64,000 bases of DNA from Ciona savignyi. Lineage: Eukaryota; Chordata; Ascidiacea; Phlebobranchia; Cionidae. Positions 33,904 to 44,100 of this stretch are shown here, piece by piece. Location of the stretch: NCBI GenBank assembly GCA_000149265.1, contig CH002851.1, positions 91,593-155,592 of the forward strand, written 5' to 3'. The notes under the pieces are model-generated. The model did no database searches. It was given only the letters and a program-made list of their open reading frames with translations, and had not been told where the DNA came from. The translations under genes were made by a program, and so were the position numbers. Position 1 is the first letter of the stretch. Every line of letters begins with the position of its first letter.

Positions 33904-34047
33904 ATGGCTTCGTTCCAAATAAACAAGTTATATCTCGTACTTATGCTAGTCTTCGCTGTCATTTTGATAATCTGTTGTTTTAACAGGGCCAAGTATCGAA
34001 CCTATAATATGCTCGTCACCAACACCAATTTTGTCTTGGTATGGTAA
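33904..34047 (+). CDS. Divergent signal-peptide ORF, possible relic paralogue
   Basis: ATG-TAA frame of 47 codons beginning with a strong hydrophobic leader (INKLYLVLMLVFAVILI) that parallels the leader of the peptide at 32304 (MNKSLLVLMLAIALVML). The following 20 residues are mildly basic (RAKYRTYN) and lack the Arg cluster. A GTATGG donor-like site at 34039 matches the position of the donor in the peptide gene, but one base out of phase. It follows the shared upstream module at 33430-33775 in the same relative orientation. It is either a diverged paralogue or a pseudogene; no second exon was identified. Confidence 0.4.
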   Translation: MASFQINKLYLVLMLVFAVILIICCFNRAKYRTYNMLVTNTNFVLVW

Positions 34048-34622
34048 AAAAACATTATATATATATGTATACGTCTGTCGTCTATATATTTATATGTATA
34101 TATATAGACATATACATACCACTGTAAGTATTAAAGAGAGAGAAACGCCGACGAAGGCTGCTGTCAACGACAGCAGCAAGTGGTCTAGGTCCACCTTTCA
34201 GCTTTTAAACGTTATTAGTGTTCAATCTTACTTTGTGTGTTGCAATATGGTGTAAATAAATCACGTGTTTAGTTTAAAGATAGTTGTAAATATGTAGGCC
34301 AAAGATAGGTCAAGTAAGGCTTGTAGGCCTATCCATATTCTAATGGGTTACATTTTAATTTACTTCATTAGATTTGTTTTCGGCGTCACGCTGATGACAT
34401 TCATGTCCGGTCGCCAGGTCATTTGCACGAATAGGTTAATCCAATCGGCTAAAACTTTTGGTTGTTTTAACTGACTTGTTCATAGTTTGCCCCAGCCTTT
34501 AATTTTACAAAAAAAACAGGAAAATTCCCTCTATCGGAAAAAATGTAAAACAAATTTTCAACAACAAAAGTCCCAATTTTTCAACAATTTCGGCGTTATC
34601 GCCAATGTCTCCGGATTACAAA
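34048..34622. other. Intergenic with TA-rich microsatellite
   Basis: Contains a TATATA/GTATA-rich stretch at 34058-34110. No gene was recognised. Confidence 0.4.
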
Positions 34623-35510
34623 GAAATATTTATTATGGGTCCCATTTGAAAAAATATATTGTTTTTGTCCGTTTTTTTATTCTTTTTTTTTTCGTCAAAC
34701 GCTTGACAGGCATGGCTTGTGGCTCCGACATCTACCAGAAGGAATAATGGAATCGCAATATAACTTTGTTATTTGTTAGACTGCACGGTCTAGATATGCA
34801 GAAACTAATTTGGGGTTATATACCTAGGGGAATTCCCCTGGGAAGTGAAAAACCAAAACGGTATTTTTTTCTAAAATTTTAGCTTTTTGGGGCATAGGGC
34901 ATGAACGGCTGCTTCAATTTTGATCAGATTTGGTAAAATAATAGTGTGTTAGCCACTGCGTTACCAATTGGAAGAAACAAAATATTTACCTAGGGAAATA
35001 CCCTAAAAATGAAGATATGTTTCTAAATCAAGATTGTGAAAGGCATGGATTGTGGCTCCGACATCTTACAAAAGGGATAATGGAATCCCAATGAAACTTC
35101 GTCATTTGTTAGACCACATAGTCTAGATATGCACAAACTAAAATTTTGGATAATAAATCCGGGGAATTCCCTTAATACGTTATTAAACACCTAACGGTAG
35201 TTTTTTCTAATTTTTTTAGCTTTTTCGGGCATAGCGCTTAAACGGCTGCTTCAATTTTAATCAGATTTGGTGAAATGTAAGTAATTAGTCACTTATTTAA
35301 CACCTAAAGAAATTAAAATATTCTCTAGGGAAACATTTGTTAGACAACATGGTCTAGATATGCAGAAATCAAAATTGTGGGTGATAAAATTAGGAAAATT
35401 CCTCTGAGACCTTAAAAACCAAAACTTTTTTTTCTAAAAAAGCTTTTAACAGGATAGCGCTTGAACAGATTCTCCAATTTTAATCGGATTCGGTGGAACG
35501 CATGAGTCCT
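34623..35510 (+). mobile_element. 334-bp-unit element, hairpin-end fragment (copy E, forward part)
   Basis: Starts with the family's hairpin end (ATTATGGGTCCCATTTG), then a T-rich run and CGTCAAACGCTTGACAGGCA. About 2.6 units follow, with palindromes near 34829 (AGGGGAATTCCCCTGG), 35160 and 35397 in increasingly degraded form. It ends at a junction with an inverted fragment. Confidence 0.75.
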
Positions 35511-36107
35511 ATAGTTATTAAACCAAACTTCTTTTCCATATGTAAGTAATAAAAGAATAAGCGTGTTAGATTTACGAACAATTTACCACAAATGTTTTAA
35601 ATTTAAGCCTCTTGTCAAGCGATGTAGTAAAAGGAAGGTAAATTCCCAAAACAGCCTGATTGAGTTTTTCATTATTTCGGGGAATTCCCCTGGGTTTATT
35701 AGGCCTACATCAATTTCTGCTTTTACATATCTGAGTTAAGTTATCTAAGTTGGATGTTTGATAATCTAACAAAACAGTTTTAATCCGTTTTGGCGACTCC
35801 TTGTTGGAGATGTCGGCGCGATATGGCATGCCTGTTACAACCATGGTTTAAAAACTAATCATAATTTTTAGGGTATTTCCCTAGGTATTTTATTTCTCTT
35901 TGCTCAATGTTACAATGGCGGATAGGGAAATAACATTTCAGCCGTTCAAGCGCTATGCCCAAAAGAGCTAATTTTTTTTTTAATATCAATTTGTTTTTTT
36001 TATCTTCCAGGGGAATTTTTTGGGTATACTACGCAAAAGTTTAGTTTATACATATCTAGACCATGTTTTCTAACTAATGACAAAGTTTCATTGCGATTCC
36101 ATTACTT
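35511..36107 (-). mobile_element. 334-bp-unit element, inverted fragment (copy E, reverse part)
   Basis: Begins with the segment that follows the opposite terminus in other copies (TAGTTATTAAACCAAACTTC) and reads in the opposite orientation. A GGGGAATTCCCC palindrome lies at 35690 and a degraded one at 36007. It is cut off at a TCTA microsatellite (36110-36130). Confidence 0.7.
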
Positions 36108-36208
36108 TTTCTATCTATCTATCTATCTATTTCAAAGAGCGCTTTGAAATAAGGTTGCAATATTTATGTTCCCATTTGGGTTGTAAAAACAGACTGGGCA
36201 ATGCGCCT

Positions 36209-36521
36209 GGAAAAATAAGATAGGATATTCATATTTATCCCCGTGGATGAAAAACCCAAGGGTGTTAACACACGGGCATTCCTGTTATCACACGGGCATT
36301 CACATCGCGCCCATCGTCGGCTTACCGCAAATGTTGCAGTGTGTTGTGTATGATTTAGACGTTCATTTAATTTGGTAGAAGCCATGATTCCACTGGGTTC
36401 TGGCAATGTCCGTTAAGTGTCTTGCTAAAGGACTTAAATCAGAACTGACTAGCTAGCGACCAGTTTCGAATCTGCAACCGTTCGGATGAATAGCGACGCT
36501 CTAAGCTAATCGTTCGGAAAA
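36209..36521 (-). mobile_element. SINE in intron 1 of the relic sulfotransferase
   Basis: Minus-strand copy with a small internal duplication of the ACACGGGCATTC block. Equivalent copies lie next to the first exons of genes A (48711-49006) and B (58653-58913), so this insertion predates the gene duplications. Confidence 0.8.
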
Positions 36522-36529
36522 AAAGAAAC

Positions 36530-36648
36530 TTACCTAAAAAAGACCACTTTGTAGAATTGAAGGAAGCCAAGTTATTAATTACGACTATAGTAATACAGGT
36601 AATGGTAAATAAACCAAGGATCACAGTCTTATACAATTTTTGTTTCAT
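36530..36648 (-). pseudogene. Relic first exon of a sulfotransferase gene (D)
   Basis: ATG at 36646-36648 opens a frame for a short cytoplasmic tail and signal anchor (KLYKTVILGLFTITCITIV), then NSTKWSFL and a GTAAGT donor. It is nearly identical to exon 1 of gene B. None of the five downstream exons is found before the 334-bp-unit fragments at 34.6-36.1 kb, so this copy is truncated. Confidence 0.75.
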
Positions 36649-36659
36649 AATTCATGTAA

Positions 36660-38125
36660 GATACTTCTATCTAAGATACTACACCTAAGCAGAACCATAA
36701 GAAAAATACACATAAACAAGACTTTACAATTATAACAAAGTAATTATTAACGAAAAGCCTTTGCGATTTTCTTTTCTGTTAGACAAGATCGATTAATATG
36801 ACGTGGCTCACTGGTACAAGTTTAAAGTCGGCTGTATTATGGTTTGATATAGTTACATAAAACTAAAACGCACGTCTGGAACAACGCCTACGTTCATAAA
36901 TCAAGTTTGTTGTAAAACACTGAATTAAACCACAGAGTGCAAAAAAGCTAACTCGGTAAACAAACGACGTAATATACCGTTCCTATAGGTAATTCCAGTT
37001 TATTCTACATCGTAAAATTATCAAGTAGAATTAAATATTTGTCAAGGGCATAACTGAATTCGGTTGTTCAGTAAGGTTAAATAAGTTTATTCATGAATTT
37101 GTGTTTTCCGAAAGAAATTATAGAAACCTGCGACCCTTTGCAGCCATTACATTTCGTAAGCAATTTAAGACTTTAGTACAACCAGATAATAAAGGCGTTC
37201 ACATTTACATTTGCACTAATGGTGCATCTTTATAGGAATTGACCATTTATCTTAAAATATTTTCTGCCACGATTGTGCCATAAAAACAAGGCGAAAGTGA
37301 AGAAATTCCGATTTTGTGGGGAAAGTGTGGTGATTATCAATTTGATACAATCAACGTTTGGACCGACCGTTTGCTTTACTGTAACCGAGCCCAAGTTCGA
37401 ATCTTATGTGGGCTTGTTACTATAAGACCGTTTTATAAGGTCGGTATATGTACTGATCGTTAAACATTCAGGTTAAATTTATTAACTGCACTGGACAACA
37501 AAGTGTTTAATGTAAGGAAATTTAGAAAAGTCAAGAGCTGATCCTTGGGTTGAGAAGTTGTATTTTTTAGTTTATGACGTCACTTTACTTCGCATTTTAA
37601 AAATAAATGTTCGTCAAGTTCACATTAAAAGTATTTTATTAAAATCCATCTTTCGGATTAAACTACAGTTTAACTTCAATAAAATTATTATTCGGTTTTC
37701 CTACACAGTAGGTTGTCGTCGATTGAAGCGTGGGGCAAAGAACGAATACAGCATGAATATGCTATTCTATCTTATCATAAATACTTAAATATAAACCTAG
37801 AAGCAAAAATGAACTAAGATCAAACTATATATGTTAAGTACCCACACTACGTTGACAAAGAGGGAAATTCCCGTCCCATATAAAAATACAGTAAGTCAAA
37901 TAATTGTCATTGACTTTAAATTTCCCCGATTAAGATAATACTTTTAAAAATTTCATATATTTCGTTTTAGAAATTTATATATTACGATTATCCGTGTGAC
38001 ATGAATATCCTAATCAATGTATTTAACGAAAGTTGTTTTGCGTTAGGAGTTATTTGTGTCAAAAATCTTTATAAACTTATAACGCCTGCTAATACCATCC
38101 TTGGGTGGTTGTATATTAGCTAATA
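36660..38125. repeat. Intergenic part of the sulfotransferase tandem unit
   Basis: Matches 59060-60587 closely (TATGACGTGGCTCACTGGTA, GATTTTGTGGGGAAAGTGTG) and 49160-50680 more loosely. This is the spacer between one gene's last exon and the next gene's first exon. It probably contains the promoter of relic D. An open frame in the right-hand copy is not conserved here. Confidence 0.7.
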
Positions 38126-41100
38126 TCACCCTTTAATTGTGCCGTTGTACGCATATCTATCGAAATTTAGTAACTTAAAATCATCGGCATAAATTTTCCG
38201 AAGAATTTCCACATCTGACTCGTCAATTTCACTAAAATAACTTCGAGTCGTCAAATCCTTTACAGATTGTGTAATATTTCCCGGAATTGAAACCAGTGAC
38301 CGGTTAAAACTGGTTTTATCTTGTTGTATCCAACCTAACACCTCGTTTGACTCCTTTACTAAGTTATCAAAACGGATGATATAGGTGTAGTTGACGTGGC
38401 AAGGTATGCACATGTGGGTTTGTGGACGCCAGTGGATATCCATGTCTTTTAGATTCATTTTCTTTGAGTACGTCGTCAGAAATCTACAAAGAAAACATAT
38501 TTGAAGATGAGCCAAAATTTTACTGATGTTTCAAAATTGAAACGTTCGATGTTATATCCCGACTTAGGGGTACTAGGTTATTTAAGGATTGCCCGTGTAA
38601 GAACGTTCCCTATGTTTTCATGAGAGTATAAATATTTTGTAGAATTACATTGGCTCAATAAAATTGTAACGGCGTAAGTGTCTTGGTCAATTAGGTTTAA
38701 CCAATGTAACAACATCTTAGACTGTTTTTTATTATATAGAAGAGGTCCATTAGTATTAACTTGCATCCTACATATTAAAAGGTTATGTAAGACACCTTAC
38801 CTACGTTGTCTGAACCTAGTAGAATGATGGGTTCCAATAAATTATGGGAACATATAAATAATACACAACACACAATAGCTCCGGTAACCCGACGATGGGA
38901 GCGAGGTGATCTGACGATTACCCGTGTGATAATACCTTTGCGTTTTTCCATTTACGGAGAAAAACATGAATATCCTATCCTATCCACCATTTTAAGGACT
39001 TGATGTTGAATTCACTACAACCACATAAGACTAACATACAACTCACTTTACAAATTGTAAAAACGAAACTTTCCCTGTCTTTAAAACTTGAGAATAATTA
39101 AGAACTTCCTTTTGCTGCTTTTCGTTCAGATTTCGAAAGTTGGGCAAAGTTTGTAATTGCTCAAGATTCATCGCCGAAACAGCGTTGATGCTGTGGGTAC
39201 AAATGTAGACTATAGTAAATACTGTAGTTTAGTTTAGTTAAGTTTATTCATTTTTTGCCTTAGTATCAAATAGAAACAAATAAAACAAATCATAACAAAG
39301 AAAACAAAAAAAAACGGCAAAACGAGGAGTCTTTAAAATATTTAATTCAAAAAGCATTTAAATATTAAATAAATAGGAAGCCGTCGCCAATTTTAGTAGA
39401 AAAAACGATTGTTTCCAAGCGAAAATTAAAAGAATGTATAAAGGCCTGAAAAAGATGATAGGATAGGATAGGATAGGATAGGATATTCATCTTTATCCCC
39501 ATGAATGGGAAAACCAAGGGGGTTAACACACGGGCAATCGTCAGATCACCTTGCGCCCATCGTCGGGTTACCGGAGCTATTGCAGTGTGTTGTATATGAT
39601 AGACACGTTCCTTTAATTTGGTAGAACCAATTAATCCGCTGGGTTCAGGAAATGTCCGTAAAGTTCCTTGCCCAAGGACACAACCGACTAGCTAGCGACC
39701 AGTTTCGCACCTTTAACCTTTCGATTGAAAGGGTTTATTTTGTTGCAACTCTTTAAAATAAATGTATGTATTTTGGTAACTTATATTATTGCTAGATTGC
39801 TCGACCGAGTGTTAAACTTTTTTACAATGTGTTGCGGACTGAGATTCTATTGTATTCAAGTGTGGTGCTTTATCAATGCCATGGGTACTGTAAGATTTAT
39901 CGTCGCAATTATTGTTTATATTATATCGATGTCACTAGGGAATAAGATCGGTATTGTATTCCCTTTTTCCCCGCAATTTCACCGAACTATAAAACGCTCG
40001 TTTTTTACCGCATGAGCATTATCGTGAGGTAATCGGTCTTTTGGTAGTATGTTTTGGAATTTACGGTTATAAAGAAGATGTGTATGACGTGCTTTGGCTC
40101 CTGTTCAGCCACAATTTGGTAAATATTGGTTTTATTTCTCAAACTAGTAATTTTTGTGATAATTAAATTGTACATATATTTTTCCCTAGAAAACCGTCAT
40201 TTCAAGACCTTTCGTTTTCGCCATCATTCAAATTCGAATAAATTCACAAGTTTTGGACAATGACGCGTTATTTCAAACTCTGAATAAAGGACGCCGTCTA
40301 TAAGCATACTGCAACCTCTCACTAAGACAGGTGTTAGGAGCCAGCACCTTGTCGGGAAGTTACATCGTTTTCAAATTTCTTGAACTACCGTCGTCGTTCC
40401 CATCCAGTCATCGTTCCCGTCCAGTCGTCGCTCCCGTCCCGTCGTCGTTCCCGTCCCGTCGTCGTTCCTGTCCCGTCGTCGTTCCCGTCCAGTCGTCGTT
40501 CTCGTCCAGTCGTCGTTGTCGTCCAGTCGTCGTTCCCGTCCCGTCGTCGTTCCCGTCCCGTCGTCGTTCCCGTCCAGTCGATACCCGTTGCCGATCCGTC
40601 GTCGTTCCCGTCTCGTAGCCGATTCCCGATTACGTTTCCGTTGACGATTCCCGTTGACGATTCCCGTTAACGATTCCCGTTGACGATTCCCGTTGACGAT
40701 TCCCGTTGACGATTCCCGTTGACGATTCCCGTTGACGTTTCCCGTTGACGATTCCCGTTTACGATTCCAGTTGACGATTCCCGTTTACGTATCCTTTGAA
40801 GATTCCCGTTCACGATTCCAGTTGACGATTCCTGTTCCTGAACGTTTTCAATTCCGTTTTTGCTGTGATAAGCCGCAAAATGAAGATTCCGAAGACTTTA
40901 AATTGTCTCAAACAACTTTACGTGGATGCCGAAAGGCTAATGCTTTCTCCAGTAGGTAGGACGTCACTACGTAAGCTCATACCAATAATCGACCGCGTAT
41001 TTGACGAGCTAATGGACTTATGTGTAAATTTTTCCAAAAGATCAACCACTTGAAGATGTTAACATATCAAGAATACAGTTGGAGAGTCAGAAACGTGAGT

Positions 41101-44100
41101 TCGATACGCATGTGCGTCAGTGGTTAAATAAAACTGAATTGCAATTAGCAAGGACTAACCGCTATACGTCGAGCATAATTTCTACTGCAAACTTTATACG
41201 GAGTGAACGCCGAAAAAGCCAAATCAGGTTGAAACTCGCCGAACTTGCCTACAAGCAAGCTATGGACAGGTTGTTCGAAACACGCAAGCGTGCAAAGGAG
41301 CAAACAGATCGTGCTGCTGAAAGGACACGCGTAGCAGCGAAAGAAGCCAATCAAAAAGCTCGCGAATCTATAGAAGCAGAGCGTGTCGCCAACAAAAAAC
41401 AACCAGAATTTGAATACGCGAAGGCAGTTTCTAAAGCTCGGAAAGATGAAGAAATCTTGGAGGCTCTAGACTCGACCTCACCAACATTACAACCCAACGT
41501 TGTTGCCGTAGTTACAACGAACAACCGCACTACAGTACGGCCTTCGCTTGCAGACGCTCGTTCCAACTTAAGCCACCACAAGAAATCAGTTGCAGAATTA
41601 ACGTCGCCACGGCAAGTACAAAATACTTTACCGGTAAGCCGTAGACACCAACCCCCGCCTCGTGTGTATAAGCACGAGCGTATTGAAATAAGCGCAGCTG
41701 TTGAAATCGAAAAATGCTGCACCAGTATCAACTCGGCCAAGGTTTATATAAACGTTGTTCCCGGTAGAGTCCGTTACGCAGACAAAGAGGTTGCTACTTA
41801 TGCATTTATCGATCAAGGTTCCACGACAACACGCCGTGAGGAGTCGATCGCGTTGCAGCGACACCATCACTTGCAAGGTGTGAAAATTCCACAGATCGAA
41901 GATGGATCAGTCAAGCTGCTAATCGGGGCGAACGTTCCCCGAGTTTTCCGTGTCGAGTCTATGAGAAGCGGAAATGGTCGATGTCCCGACGCTGTCAAAA
42001 CCCGTCTAGGATGGTCACTTCTAGGCCCCTGTGGTGATAAAAGCCGTTCCAATTGTAAGGCCAGCGTTATGTTTTTAAAGGATGAAAGCGATCTCAAACC
42101 AATGATCGACGATCTCGATGACCTCAACGACAGCTTTCTTCGGTTCCCGACCTCGATTGAAGACCGAAGATCACATGACCTTATGAAGGAATCAGTTAAG
42201 TTTGTTGATAATCAATATGAACCACCCCTCCCATGGCGCCACGATTACCAGGTTCTCATGCAGGGCCCTGCTCTTGTAAATAGTCTCGTCGAGGTGCTTA
42301 CACGGTTTCGCAGAGACCCGATCGCACTTGTTGCAGATATCGAAGGCATGTTTCAGCAGGAGATAGAATGGGGCAAACCAATTCCTCTTCCAGAACTTAA
42401 AAGATGGGAGAAATGGGTCGCGAGCCTGGCACGACTGCACGACATATCCATTCCCCGAAGCTTCGGTCTAGGACAGGGGTCGGCAACCTTTTTAAAGTCG
42501 CGGGCCAAAACCAAACTCAACATGACTCGGCGGGCCGTAATAAATTTCTCAACTCCACATCAACTTTTCTACGTTTTGATAACATTTCAAGATTGCAAAA
42601 TCAATTAGAAAAATATATGTTTACTACCTAGTATTATCCATCGTACAGAACTTTAGTTAGTAAAGAACACGATGCAAACACATATGAAATAGCAAAAACG
42701 ATGTATGTTGTGTCATAATATTACATGTCATAATATGTGTCATGATGTCATAATGTCATAATATAACAATCGGATTGCTTTTACTCTCACTAATGTGCAT
42801 GCCAGCGAACAAACACACACTCTCCTCTCCAAGCATTTTCTTTGTCTGCACGCACACATTCTTAATTGACACTGTCAGGCGCATTTTATATTATTGCCGC
42901 ATAGATTGTTGAAATTTATCAAAATCTAAGATTGCAGATGACACAGGCGGGCCGTATTTTATAATACAGTACTTCAGCTAGATGTCTCGGGCCGGTTGAT
43001 TTTGCTTGGCGGGCCGGAAGCGGCCCGCGGGCCGTAGGTTGCCAACCCCTGGTCTAGGAGGTCATGAGGATATTCAGCGATGCCAACTACACTACTTTGC
43101 CGACGCATCGAAAATTGACTACGGTGTCGCATGTTACCTGCGAGTTTGTAACCGCTACAATAACGAGGTAAGATGTACCTTTTTAATGGGCAAATCTCGT
43201 TTATCACCGAAAGACGACGTATCCATATCTCGATTAGAATTAGTGGTTTGTTGTTACTGCAGTAAAAATGGACCAATCTCTGAAAATGGAACTCGGTTTA
43301 GAGCTATGCCCGTCCATGTTTTGGACAGATTCGTCCGTCGTGTTGCAAAACATATTTAATGGTCGCAGAAGGTTCACTATTTTTGTGTCTAGGCGCTTAG
43401 CATTTGTTTCCAAGCATTCGTGTACACGCGACTGCAGACATGTTCAAACAAAACTGAACCCTGCCGACTGTGCATCAAGAGGCGCCAGCGTAGATTTCTT
43501 AATTTCCAATGTCATTTGGTTTACAGAGCCCGAATTGCTACAGATGGCGTATAACCAATTAAGACCTCTATGAACGGCAGGATGTGACGAGTGGTACCCT
43601 CCATGAGTCATTGTTTTTAAACGAGTGTTTTGCTGAGTAACAATGGTGGTGATTCCCCAATGTTTGTTTGGTTGAAAGCAGCATGTGCTAGGCTGCGCGC
43701 CGGTGTTCTCGTTTAGCTGTAAAGTTGCTTTGTAAAATAAAGGTGTTGATTGTGCATCTGCTAGCTGTTTGTTGGAAAAAAAGTTGCCGATGTACGAGGG
43801 GGTATGGGCTCAAAATTTTTAAACAAAATTTTGTAGGGTTTTAGGTTTAGGTTGCAGATCAAAGCTTCAATTTTAAATTGTGAAAAAATCTAAGACTTCC
43901 TATGTCAGGATTTTGAGTGACAGTCGTTTTTGTGAGGTCAGTTTGCATTGGAGAGATAGGGAGAATAATTAGTTGAACGCCTCCTAAATGAAAAACGGGC
44001 CATTTTGAATTTTTTCCCAAATCTCCAAATTTATAGAAATTTGAGTGTGGATAAATGTTACTAGTCAACTGTTTGTCTAAAATCTAACACTTAATTACTT

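Noticed and set aside
34487..34747. Plus-strand ORF across the hairpin end of copy E
   Set aside because: It covers the low-complexity T-rich part of the 334-bp-unit element, and equivalent frames are broken in copies A-D.
37370..37430. tRNA-like B box (GTTCGAATC) in the sulfotransferase spacer
   Set aside because: No acceptor stem, D arm or anticodon arm can be folded around it, and the paralogous spacer has a changed box.
40385..40830. CRISPR-like regular array
   Set aside because: Units of 17 and 13 bp are contiguous with no unique spacers, and the context is a retrotransposon leader in an animal genome. They are minisatellites.
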